Source: Lewinellaceae bacterium
GTDB taxonomy: Bacteria > Bacteroidota > Bacteroidia > Chitinophagales > Saprospiraceae
Length of the DNA: 64,000 bases
NCBI GenBank assembly: GCA_016710765.1
Contig: JADJUJ010000001.1
Coordinates: forward strand, 434,001-498,000
Direction: 5' to 3'
The notes beneath the pieces were generated by a model. The model had not been told where the DNA came from, made no database searches, and worked only from the letters and a program-made list of their open reading frames with translations. Made by a program: the position numbers and the translations under genes. Shown here piece after piece: positions 25,954-34,237 of the stretch. Positions within the stretch are counted from its first letter, which is position 1; each line of letters begins with the position of its first letter.

Positions 25954-27738
25954 ATGAAACATCTTGCCGTCCTCAACAAATATTTCTGGAAATACCGCTG
26001 GCGTTTTTTGCTGGGCATTCTCTTTGTGGGGTTGGCCAACTGGTTTCGGGTATGGCAGCCGCAGGTCATCCGTCAAGCCCTGGATACCGTAGTAACCCAA
26101 GTGAAGTTTTACAAAGAAAATGGCGGTATCGGGGCACACCCGGAAGCATACGGAGAACTGGGCACACAGATTGCCTGGTTTGGTGCCGGGGTAATTGGCC
26201 TAGCGCTGATGATGGGGGTTTTTATGTTCTTCATGCGACAAACCATCGTGGTGATGAGCCGCCTCATCGAATACGATTTGCGCAAGGAAATTTTCGCCCA
26301 TTATGAAAAACTCGATCTGGCCTTTTACAAGCGCAACAGCACAGGCGACCTCATGTCGCGCATTTCGGAGGATGTATCAAAAGTAAGGATGTACCTCGGG
26401 CCGGCGGTTTTATACGGCCTCGACCTTACTTTTTTGTTTGTTCTCACCATCAGTGCCATGATCAAAGTAAGCCCTGTGCTTACCCTGTGGTCGCTGGCGC
26501 CACTGCCCTTGCTCAGCATCTCGATTTATTATGTCAGTTCACTGATCAACCGCAAAAGTGAAAAAATTCAACAGCAGCTGGCCACCCTCACCAGCACTGC
26601 CCAGGAAGTGTACAGTGGTATCCGGGTGGTAAAAAGTTATGCTCAGGAAGCCCCTATGGGCAACTGGTTTGCCGACCAGAGTGAACTGTACCGGAAAAAA
26701 TCGCTGGGACTGATCCGCATAGATGCGTTCTTCTACCCCCTGATGTTGCTCATGGTGGGCGCCAGTACCATCATCACCGTTTATGTAGGTGGTTTGCAGG
26801 TAATTCAGGGCAACATTACCGCCGGTAACATCGCAGAGTTCGTGATTTATGTGAACATGCTGACCTGGCCGGTAACCGCCATTGGCTGGATCGCCTCCCT
26901 TACCCAGCAGGCCGCCGCATCGCAAAAGCGCATCAACGAGTTTTTGCAAACCCAACCCAGCATCACGAGTAAGGTGAAAGAAGACCGGCCTATCCAAGGG
27001 CATATTGTGTTTGAAAATGTCACCTTCATTTACCCGGATACCAGAATCAAGGCCCTGGACAATGTTAGTTTTGAAATCAAGCCCGGACAAAAAATGGCCA
27101 TTATCGGCCGCACCGGCAGTGGCAAAACCACCATTGCCGACCTCCTGGTGCGAATGTACGACGTCACCGAAGGCCGGATTCTGATTGATGGCCGCGATAT
27201 CCGCGAGCACGACCTTTACAACCTTCGCCGTCGGTTTGGATATGTGCCACAGGATGTCTTCTTGTTTTCAGATACCGTTTTTGGAAACATCGCCTTTGGG
27301 AAAGACAAGCTTAGCCGGGAAGAGGCCGAACAGTTTGCCCGCAATGCTGCCGTGCATGAAGATATTGCCGGACTTCCCAAAGGATACGATACCATTGTTG
27401 GTGAACGCGGGGTTACGCTCTCTGGCGGGCAAAAACAACGCGTTTCCATCGCCCGCGCATTTGCTAAAAACCCCGATGTCGTACTGCTCGACGATTGTCT
27501 CTCTGCCGTCGACACCAATACCGAGAGCCGTATCCTGGGCTACCTCAATGGCGCCCTGGCACACAAAACGGCCATCATTATCACGCACCGCATCTACGGG
27601 ATGCTCGATTTCGACAATATTCTGGTGATAGACGAGCACCGCATTGCAGAATCGGGTACGCACGACCAATTGTTGACGAAGGGCGGGTACTACGCAGAAA
27701 TGTTCGACCGGCAGTCGGCCGGTGAGGAAGTGGGGTAG
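25954..27738 (+). CDS. ABC exporter half-transporter (ATP-binding/permease)
   Basis: 594 residues from the ATG at 25954; an upstream ATG at 25858 gives a poorly conserved extension. An N-terminal six-helix exporter domain (about 15-320) is followed by an ATPase domain with Walker A IIGRTGSGKTT, Q-loop PQDVF, signature LSGGQKQR and Walker B VVLLDDCLSAVD. The residue after the Walker B Asp is Asp, not the catalytic Glu. This matches the YheI/BmrC type, whose members work as heterodimers with one normal site. No second half-transporter is adjacent. The likely role is multidrug or lipid export from the inner membrane. Confidence 0.9.
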   Translation: MKHLAVLNKYFWKYRWRFLLGILFVGLANWFRVWQPQVIRQALDTVVTQVKFYKENGGIGAHPEAYGELGTQIAWFGAGVIGLALMMGVFMFFMRQTIVVMSRLIEYDLRKEIFAHYEKLDLAFYKRNSTGDLMSRISEDVSKVRMYLGPAVLYGLDLTFLFVLTISAMIKVSPVLTLWSLAPLPLLSISIYYVSSLINRKSEKIQQQLATLTSTAQEVYSGIRVVKSYAQEAPMGNWFADQSELYRKKSLGLIRIDAFFYPLMLLMVGASTIITVYVGGLQVIQGNITAGNIAEFVIYVNMLTWPVTAIGWIASLTQQAAASQKRINEFLQTQPSITSKVKEDRPIQGHIVFENVTFIYPDTRIKALDNVSFEIKPGQKMAIIGRTGSGKTTIADLLVRMYDVTEGRILIDGRDIREHDLYNLRRRFGYVPQDVFLFSDTVFGNIAFGKDKLSREEAEQFARNAAVHEDIAGLPKGYDTIVGERGVTLSGGQKQRVSIARAFAKNPDVVLLDDCLSAVDTNTESRILGYLNGALAHKTAIIITHRIYGMLDFDNILVIDEHRIAESGTHDQLLTKGGYYAEMFDRQSAGEEVG

Positions 27739-27843
27739 CGGTGTAAGTGCCTGAAATTGGTTCAAACATTGGTCCGACACGGATTTTTGTGCTGGTATTT
27801 TAAAAACCCTTATTCTTGTACCCGCAACAAAACCCGTTATTGT

Positions 27844-28236
27844 ATGGAAATCCTCGACCAAGCCAACACCACCCGCTACGCATCCTTTACTGAACGCGCC
27901 ATTGCCAGTTTGATCGACGGCATCGTTATCGGGATGCTCAGTGCCGTTTTTTTCATCTTTTCCTTCGGGCTCATCGGCACCGTGATCATTTCCTTTCTGT
28001 ACTTCGCCCTTCTGGAAAGCGGATCCAAACAAGCCACTTTCGGAAAACGGGTGATGAACATTTACGTAACCGACATGGCCGGTAACCGCATCTCTTTCTG
28101 GCAGGGCATCGGGCGCAACCTCCTGCGCTACGTGAGCTTCGGCATTTTCTTCGTCGGTCTTTTTATGATGTTTTTCACCCAAAAAAGGCAATGCCTGCAC
28201 GATTTGGTAACCGGAAGCCTGGTGCTAAAGCGTTGA
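27844..28236 (+). CDS. RDD family membrane protein
   Basis: 130 residues from the ATG at 27844. The N-terminal RYASFTERAIASLIDGIVIG carries the Arg and Asp-Gly of RDD proteins; three membrane helices follow, with GKRVMNIYVTDMAG between them and a C-terminal QCLHDLVTGSLVLKR, another family hallmark. RDD proteins are small inner-membrane proteins of mostly unknown function, some acting in ion transport. It follows the ABC gene after about 100 bases. Confidence 0.85.
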   Translation: MEILDQANTTRYASFTERAIASLIDGIVIGMLSAVFFIFSFGLIGTVIISFLYFALLESGSKQATFGKRVMNIYVTDMAGNRISFWQGIGRNLLRYVSFGIFFVGLFMMFFTQKRQCLHDLVTGSLVLKR

Positions 28237-28285
28237 ATCCAGCGCATGTAAAAATAGGCCATATTTAAAATTTTTTGTTTTAAAT

Positions 28286-28316
28286 TTTGACTCAAAAGAT
28301 GCAATCCCTATTTTTG
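28286..28316 (+). promoter_or_regulatory. Full-consensus Bacteroidota promoter for recG
   Basis: TTTG at 28286-28289, a 19-base spacer, and TATTTTTG at 28309-28316 match TTTG-N19-TAnnTTTG exactly. Transcription should start near 28321, about 38 bases before the recG ATG. Confidence 0.75.
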
Positions 28317-28358
28317 TAAAATTGCTTTGGCAACTGAACCCCCTTGGCTACCGCTGGC

Positions 28359-30464
28359 ATGCTCCAACTCGACACTGGCATCGAATACCTGAAAGGCGTA
28401 GGTCCGCAACGTGCGGAGGTGCTGAAAAAGGAATTGGGGGTGTTTACCTGCCGCGATTTACTGTTCCATTTTCCATTTCGATACATCGACCGGACGCAGT
28501 TTCACCGTATCCGCGACATCAGTGCTGAGGGCGACCAGTACCAGTTCAAAGGCATATTACGGCGCCTGGAAACCCTGGGCGATGGCCGTGCCAAACGCCT
28601 GGTCGGAACCCTTCGCGACGAATCAGGTTCCATAGAACTGGTATGGTTCAAGTCCATTCACTGGATGGAAAAAAACCTGGTGGTGGGCAAGGAGTACATC
28701 GTATTTGGCAGGGCGACGGAGTTCAACGCCCGTTTCAACATGGCGCACCCCGAAATGGAGGAAGCCACACCCGACAACCTGCAGTCCGCCCGTACCTTCG
28801 ATCCGGTTTATCCCTCCACCGACAATCTCACCCAAAAAGGTCTCGATGCCCGCGGCATCCGCCGGTTGATGAGAACCCTACTGGAAGGCCTTCGGCCAGG
28901 TGAAATACTGGAAGCCATTCCGCCCTATATCCAAACCGCCTTCAAACTGATAGGCCGTTACGATGCCATCCAAAAAATCCATTTTCCAGAAAATCAACTG
29001 GAACTCGATGCCGCCACCCGAAGGTTGAAATTTGAAGAACTGTTCTTCCTGCAACTCCGGTTGCTGCAGATCAGGCGCAGGCGAAAGGATGCCATACGGG
29101 GCTTTGTTTTTGAAAAAATCGGCGACTATTTCAACAATTTTTTTCACCAAAAACTCCCCTTCGAACTCACCGGCGCACAAAAACGCGTGTTGAAAGAGAT
29201 TCGGGCCGACTTTGCTTCCGGACAACAAATGAACCGGCTGGTACAGGGCGATGTAGGGTCAGGCAAAACCGTTGTCGCGCTAATGAGCATGCTCATGGCA
29301 CTGGACAACGGCTTTCAGTCCTGCCTGATGGCGCCAACCGAAATCTTGGCCCAGCAGCACTTCAACAACCTCAACGAAATGCTGGAAGGCCTCGGTGTCA
29401 ACATCGGTTATCTTTCCGGCACGGTGAAAGGCAAAAAACGGGAGGCATTGCTGGAAAAACTCGCCAGCGGCGAACTGCACATTGTAATTGGCACCCATGC
29501 GCTGATCGAAGACTGGGTGGTGTTCCAAAACCTGGGCCTTTCCATCATCGATGAGCAACACCGCTTCGGTGTGGAACAACGTGCCAGGCTCTGGGCCAAA
29601 AACCCGGCCGGCCCTCCGCATGTGCTGGTTATGACCGCCACCCCCATCCCCCGTACCCTCGCCATGACCCTGTACGGCGATCTCGATGTCTCGGTGATCG
29701 ACGAGCTGCCTCCCGGCCGTAAGCCAGTTGAAACACAGCACCGCACCGAGCACCATCGCCTGCGGGTACAAGGCCTGATGAAAGAAGAAATTGCAAAGGG
29801 CCGGCAGGTATACGTGGTTTACCCAATGATTGAGGAAACGGAAAAGGTGGACCTGCTCAACCTGATGTCGGGATACGAAGCCATTAGCCGGGATTTCCCT
29901 CCGCCGCAATACCAGATCAGCATCCTGCACGGCAGGATGAAAGCAGCCGATAAGGATTTTGAAATGCAGCGTTTCGTGAAAGGGCAAACGCAGATCATGG
30001 TAGCAACAACCGTGATTGAGGTGGGCGTAAACGTGCCGAATGCCTCCTTCATGGTGATTGAAAATGCCGAGCGCTTCGGCTTGTCGCAATTGCACCAGTT
30101 GCGCGGCCGTGTTGGTCGTGGCGCCGAGCAGAGTTACTGTATTTTGCTCACGAGTTTTAAACTCAGTGCCGATGGCAAGGAGCGGATACAAACCATGGTA
30201 CAAACCAACGATGGGTTCAAAATTGCAGAAGCAGATTTGCGATTGCGCGGCCCCGGTAACATCGAAGGCACCCAACAAAGCGGTATGCTGCGCTTTTTAC
30301 TGGCCGACCTGGCCAGAGATGGCCAAATACTGGCCGCTGCCCGTGATACCGCCGCCAAAATTCTCGAAGCGGATCCGGCTTTGCAAGCTCCGGAGCACCA
30401 CGGGTTGAAGGTACATTTGGAGACCACCGGAAAGGAAGCCCGGGTTTGTAGCCGGATATCCTGA
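28359..30464 (+). CDS. recG: ATP-dependent DNA helicase RecG
   Basis: 701 residues, the usual size. The N-terminal wedge/OB domain (IEYLKGVGPQRAEVL near 6-20) is followed by SF2 helicase motifs: Walker A QGDVGSGKT (about 310), DEQH box IIDEQHRFGVEQR, motif III TATPIPRT, and the C-terminal FGLSQLHQLRGRVGRG typical of RecG. It remodels stalled replication forks and Holliday junctions. The ATG at 28359 is chosen over an upstream TTG at 28344. truC follows 20 bases downstream. Confidence 0.96.
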   Translation: MLQLDTGIEYLKGVGPQRAEVLKKELGVFTCRDLLFHFPFRYIDRTQFHRIRDISAEGDQYQFKGILRRLETLGDGRAKRLVGTLRDESGSIELVWFKSIHWMEKNLVVGKEYIVFGRATEFNARFNMAHPEMEEATPDNLQSARTFDPVYPSTDNLTQKGLDARGIRRLMRTLLEGLRPGEILEAIPPYIQTAFKLIGRYDAIQKIHFPENQLELDAATRRLKFEELFFLQLRLLQIRRRRKDAIRGFVFEKIGDYFNNFFHQKLPFELTGAQKRVLKEIRADFASGQQMNRLVQGDVGSGKTVVALMSMLMALDNGFQSCLMAPTEILAQQHFNNLNEMLEGLGVNIGYLSGTVKGKKREALLEKLASGELHIVIGTHALIEDWVVFQNLGLSIIDEQHRFGVEQRARLWAKNPAGPPHVLVMTATPIPRTLAMTLYGDLDVSVIDELPPGRKPVETQHRTEHHRLRVQGLMKEEIAKGRQVYVVYPMIEETEKVDLLNLMSGYEAISRDFPPPQYQISILHGRMKAADKDFEMQRFVKGQTQIMVATTVIEVGVNVPNASFMVIENAERFGLSQLHQLRGRVGRGAEQSYCILLTSFKLSADGKERIQTMVQTNDGFKIAEADLRLRGPGNIEGTQQSGMLRFLLADLARDGQILAAARDTAAKILEADPALQAPEHHGLKVHLETTGKEARVCSRIS

Positions 30465-30472
30465 GGGCGAAG

Positions 30473-30480
30473 TACCTTTG
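30473..30480 (+). promoter_or_regulatory. -7 element immediately before truC (leaderless start)
   Basis: TACCTTTG at 30473-30480 ends four bases before the truC ATG at 30485. A TTTG lies 24 bases upstream (30445-30448). If used, transcription would start at or next to the A of the start codon. Confidence 0.4.
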
Positions 30481-30484
30481 CCAA

Positions 30485-31219
30485 ATGTCCAACCCAGATC
30501 ATTTCGATATTCTCTTCGAAGACGACTACTTCATCGCCATCAACAAGCCAGAGGGCATTCTTGTGCACCGCAGTGGCATCAGTGAAGACACGCGTTTCGT
30601 TATGCAACTCCTGCGCGACCAGATTGGCGCCCTGATTTATACCATCCACCGGCTCGACCGGGCCACCTCTGGAGTGTTGGTGTATGGCAAATCGGCCGAA
30701 GCAGCCGGAGCGCTGGCCGAGCACTACCGCGAAAAAACGGTGGAAAAAGAGTACACTGCCATTGTTCGGGGCTGGACCGACGACAGCGGCACCGTCGACT
30801 ACGCCGTTAAAGACCAGGACAAACCCAATGCGCCATTTCTAGATGCTATTTCCCATTACCGCACCCTGGGCCGAAGCGTAATCCCGCATGCCATTGGGTA
30901 CAAATACCAAACCGCCCGTTTTTCGCTGGTAGAAGTAGCGCCCGAAACCGGCCGCCGACACCAGATTCGAAAACATTTTGCGCATATCCTGCACCCGGTT
31001 ATTGGCGACAAGCGCCATGGCGACAACAAGCACAACAATTATTTTTTCGACACCTTGCTGATCCCGCGCATGCATTTGCACGCGCATCGCCTGGCGTTTA
31101 CCCACCCTTTTAGCCGGGAAAGAATGGAAATTTTGGCGCCAGTGGATGCGCTATTTGTAAAGGCCCTGGAGATTACCGAATTAAAATCCTTTTTACCCGC
31201 GCATTTACTTCCCGACTGA
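30485..31219 (+). CDS. truC: tRNA pseudouridine synthase C-like (RluA family)
   Basis: 244 residues, as for TruC. It has the family opening ILFEDDYFIAINKPEGILVHRS and the catalytic motif HRLDRATSGVLVYGKS (Asp about 59). The C-terminal block GRRHQIRKHFAHILHPVIGD is typical of the TruC branch, with the family's final HRLAFTHPFSRE. It isomerises U65 in tRNA in the cytoplasm. No S4 domain is present, which also fits TruC. It follows recG closely but has its own -7 element. Confidence 0.9.
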   Translation: MSNPDHFDILFEDDYFIAINKPEGILVHRSGISEDTRFVMQLLRDQIGALIYTIHRLDRATSGVLVYGKSAEAAGALAEHYREKTVEKEYTAIVRGWTDDSGTVDYAVKDQDKPNAPFLDAISHYRTLGRSVIPHAIGYKYQTARFSLVEVAPETGRRHQIRKHFAHILHPVIGDKRHGDNKHNNYFFDTLLIPRMHLHAHRLAFTHPFSRERMEILAPVDALFVKALEITELKSFLPAHLLPD

Positions 31220-31224
31220 ATGTT

Positions 31225-31232
31225 TATATTTG
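31225..31232 (+). promoter_or_regulatory. -7 element for the DUF1761/amine oxidase/ion channel unit
   Basis: TATATTTG matches TAnnTTTG, 39 bases before the ATG at 31271. The -33 box is weak. Confidence 0.4.
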
Positions 31233-31270
31233 GTGCATCGATTACCTCCTGATCATCAAAATAAGCCATT

Positions 31271-31672
31271 ATGAAAATCAATTACTGGGCCATACTGCTC
31301 TGTGCCATTGTCAATGTTCTACTCGGGATGCTGTGGTTTGGTGCCTTCCGCGAACCCTGGATGAGCGGGCATGATCTGACCCCCGAAGGCCTCAGTTCGA
31401 TGGAAAACCCTATGCTACCACACTTGGTGAGCATCCTTACAGCCATCGTCATCGCCTACATCATGAGCATGATTTTCCGTCGGATGTGCGTATGCACCCT
31501 TCGAGATGGTTTGTTGACCGGCGCTGGATTCGGCGTGTTTGGCCTCCTTGGAACCATCGTACTCAACTTGTATGCGATGCGACCCTTCAGCTTATCGCTG
31601 GTTGACGGCGGGTTTGCTTTTGTGCAAATGCTAATTTTTGGTGCTATCCTCGGCGCCTGGATAAAAAAATAA
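31271..31672 (+). CDS. DUF1761 family membrane protein
   Basis: 133 residues with four membrane helices and the DUF1761 opening NYWAILLCAIVNVLLGMLWF, then FGAFREPWM. Function is unknown. The amine oxidase gene starts 24 bases after its stop, so the two probably share a transcript driven by the -7 element at 31225. Confidence 0.8.
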   Translation: MKINYWAILLCAIVNVLLGMLWFGAFREPWMSGHDLTPEGLSSMENPMLPHLVSILTAIVIAYIMSMIFRRMCVCTLRDGLLTGAGFGVFGLLGTIVLNLYAMRPFSLSLVDGGFAFVQMLIFGAILGAWIKK

Positions 31673-31696
31673 ACCTCCACCATCCCTTCCGTCTGT

Positions 31697-33256
31697 ATGA
31701 AAACACCACTCGCATCCTTGCTGCGCAAAGCTTTTCACGCTGCGCAAATGGCTAACCAGCAAACCGGCCATCCTGCTGACGAAATTTACATGCAATGGGC
31801 CGACCAGGCGCAATCCCGCCGGCAGTTCCTCCGCCATGCTTCACGGGCTGGTGCCTTGCTTGGCGTCGGGCATTTGGCGGGCCCCTGGATGCCCTTATTG
31901 TCGGCAGCTACCCGCCCCAACATAGCCATCGTGGGCGCCGGCATCGGTGGCCTGAGTGCAGGTTACTACCTTCGGGAAAAAGGTATTCCAGCAAAAATAT
32001 TCGAGGCCGACAAACGCGTTGGCGGCCGGATGAAGAGTGCTAAAATTTTTGGCGGCGGTACACTGAATACCGAGATCGGAGCCGAATTCATCGATACCGA
32101 TCACCTCGATATGCTGCATTTTGTAAAAATCCTCGGCCTCCAAGACCAGTTGATGGACATGCAGGACGACACCTTTGGCATCAAAGACACCTTCTTTCTA
32201 GATGGCCGGCACCACACCGTTCAAGAAGTTGTCAACGAGCTCCAGCAAGTGTATCCCCGTATCGTAGCCGACCGTAAAAAGATGGAAGGTCACCGCGGTG
32301 CTGCCTGGCTCGACAGCATGAGCATGGCCCAATATCTCGATGGCCTTGGCATTAGCAAATGGCTGCGCACCCTGCTCGATGCTGCCTATCTAGGTGAAAA
32401 CGGCATGGATGCCAGCGAACAAAGCGCCACTATTTTGGTAAGTATTTTGGAAATTGAAAACCAGGAATTCAGGATATTCGGTCCTTCCGACGAGCGGTTC
32501 AAACTTCTGGGTGGTAACGACCAAATCCCCAGAAGAATTGCCGAAAAACTGGACGGACAAATCCAACTCGAACACCGCTTACTTGCCATCAAGGAAACCA
32601 AAGGTTGTGGTATCGAATTGACCTTTTCCGAAAATGGCACCACGCGCAGCGAAACCTTCGATGCCGCCATCATCACGGTGCCCTTTACAGTACTGCGGGA
32701 TGTGGAAATCAACATGTCGATGCCGGATATAAAACGCCGTGTCATCGCCGAACTGGGTTATGGCGCCAACGCTAAATTCATTCTGGAAACCAAGCAACGC
32801 AGTTGGCGCAACACCGGTTACCAGGGTTACCTGTTCAACGATCGGGTAGTGAACGGCTGGGACAGTACCCAACTGCAAACCAACAACCAGGGAACCGGCA
32901 CCTACACCGTATTTCATGGCGGTCAACGTGCACGGGATGCCGTGAAAGGCACCGAAACTGAGCAGTTGTCGTACGCCATGCCAGCGCTCGAGGGCGCCTT
33001 CCCGGGCATCAAAGCAGATTTTACAGGAAAAACAGAAATCGCAGCCTGGCCCTCCAACCCATTTATAAAAGCCAGTTATTCCTGCTTTAGCGTCGGGCAG
33101 GCCGTGCCCTTCGAGGGCGTAGCGTCCAAGCCTGTACGCAACCTGTTTTTTGCCGGCGAACATACCAGCGTAGATTTCTGGGGATTCATGAATGGCGGCG
33201 CAGAAAGTGGTCGGCTGGCTGCCGAAAAAGTGCTTAAAAAAATGCGCGTTCACTAA
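31697..33256 (+). CDS. Tat-exported flavin monoamine oxidase-like protein
   Basis: 519 residues. A twin-arginine motif (SRRQFLRHASRAGALLG, 40-56) is preceded by a 39-residue hydrophilic extension, so the signal sits unusually far in. The FAD dinucleotide fold follows (IAIVGAGIGGLSAGYYL at 76-92, FEADKRVGGRMKSA). The C-terminal FAD/substrate block NLFFAGEHTSVDFWGFMNGGAESGR is split here as NLFFAGEHTSVDFWGF and MNGGAESGRLA, as in flavin amine oxidases. These enzymes oxidise primary or polyamines to aldehyde, ammonia and peroxide; a periplasmic location is predicted. The stop codon shares its last A with the start codon of the ion channel gene (TAATG), so the two are translationally coupled. Confidence 0.85.
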   Translation: MKTPLASLLRKAFHAAQMANQQTGHPADEIYMQWADQAQSRRQFLRHASRAGALLGVGHLAGPWMPLLSAATRPNIAIVGAGIGGLSAGYYLREKGIPAKIFEADKRVGGRMKSAKIFGGGTLNTEIGAEFIDTDHLDMLHFVKILGLQDQLMDMQDDTFGIKDTFFLDGRHHTVQEVVNELQQVYPRIVADRKKMEGHRGAAWLDSMSMAQYLDGLGISKWLRTLLDAAYLGENGMDASEQSATILVSILEIENQEFRIFGPSDERFKLLGGNDQIPRRIAEKLDGQIQLEHRLLAIKETKGCGIELTFSENGTTRSETFDAAIITVPFTVLRDVEINMSMPDIKRRVIAELGYGANAKFILETKQRSWRNTGYQGYLFNDRVVNGWDSTQLQTNNQGTGTYTVFHGGQRARDAVKGTETEQLSYAMPALEGAFPGIKADFTGKTEIAAWPSNPFIKASYSCFSVGQAVPFEGVASKPVRNLFFAGEHTSVDFWGFMNGGAESGRLAAEKVLKKMRVH

Positions 33257-34218
33257 TGACCCAAACCAACCGGATATTAAAAGCAGGTATGCTGATCCTG
33301 CTGCTTGGGCTTTCAGCGTTCCAGCTCCAGGCACAGCCTCAACAGGTGTATACAGGTATGTACCTGATGAACCTGTACGACCTGAACATGGACGAACATT
33401 CCTTTTACGCCGACTTTTACATCTGGTTTAAATGGAATGGCGACCTGGACCCAACAGGGATTGAGTTTGTAAACGCGATTGAAAAATGGAGCATGAGTTA
33501 CGAACCATCCGGCGAAATGACTGATACCATACTTGCCAATGGCATGAACTACCGCATCTTCAGGGCTGAGGGCCGTTTTTTCCACTCCTTTGCTTTAAAC
33601 CGCTTTCCATTGGACCGGCACCTGCTCGACATCCAGATCGAAAACCCGGAATACGATGCTGGTACGCTGTTGTACCTGCCCGACAGTACCGGTATAAGAC
33701 AAACACTGAATTTAGTGGGATGGAATACGGCTGCTCCCACGCTGCAAAGCAGTGTACACGATTACGGTACCGACTTTGGGAACCCGGAGGAAAATGCCAG
33801 GCAATACAGCAACCTTACTTTTAACCAGCAATTGTCGAGGCCAGTCAGTTATTTTTTGTTGAAAATGCTGCTTCCGTTGCTGATCGTGGTGCTGGTGAGC
33901 ATAGGCGCATTGCTGTTGCACCCTTCCTACATTGATACGCGCAGCTCCCTACCCATCGGCGGGCTGCTTACTGCCGTGTTTTTACAGCAATCCTATTCGG
34001 ATGCCTTGCCAGATACGGGTTATATGGTATTGATGGACAAGCTGTACCTCTTGGCCTATGTGTTGATATCGCTGGTACTGCTTCAGGTTATCCGTTCAGG
34101 AAACAAATTGCTGGACGCCAAACCAAGCGCTGAAGCAAACATCCTTAAACTGGAAAAACGACGGGCGATGCTGTACCTGTTGTTATTTGGGGCAGGTGTG
34201 GTTGTTTTGTGTTTGTAA
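33256..34218 (+). CDS. Pentameric ligand-gated ion channel (ELIC/GLIC-type)
   Basis: 320 residues, about the length of ELIC. A signal peptide (1-27, ending LQAQ) precedes an extracellular beta-sandwich with YDLNMDEHSFYADFYIWFKW (41-60) and the cys-loop equivalent LNRFPLDRHLLDIQIE (114-129). As in other prokaryotic members, this loop has no cysteines. Four membrane helices follow at about 198-220, 228-250, 255-279 and 303-320; the second (SLPIGGLLTAVFLQQSYSDALP) would line the pore and ends in the conserved Leu-Pro before helix 3. Known bacterial relatives are cation channels opened by protons or by primary amines. Coupling to an amine oxidase suggests an amine ligand, which is inference. Confidence 0.85.
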   Translation: MTQTNRILKAGMLILLLGLSAFQLQAQPQQVYTGMYLMNLYDLNMDEHSFYADFYIWFKWNGDLDPTGIEFVNAIEKWSMSYEPSGEMTDTILANGMNYRIFRAEGRFFHSFALNRFPLDRHLLDIQIENPEYDAGTLLYLPDSTGIRQTLNLVGWNTAAPTLQSSVHDYGTDFGNPEENARQYSNLTFNQQLSRPVSYFLLKMLLPLLIVVLVSIGALLLHPSYIDTRSSLPIGGLLTAVFLQQSYSDALPDTGYMVLMDKLYLLAYVLISLVLLQVIRSGNKLLDAKPSAEANILKLEKRRAMLYLLLFGAGVVVLCL

Positions 34219-34237
34219 AACCAACAGCAGGAAAGCA

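Noticed and set aside
27268..28200. 310-residue frame opposite the ABC transporter and RDD genes
   Set aside because: It spans two well-supported genes on the other strand and has no recognisable domain.
29280..30278. 332-residue frame opposite recG
   Set aside because: Antisense shadow; recG motifs are unambiguous.
32579..33334. 251-residue frame opposite the amine oxidase/ion channel junction
   Set aside because: Antisense shadow with no domain; it crosses the junction of two real genes.
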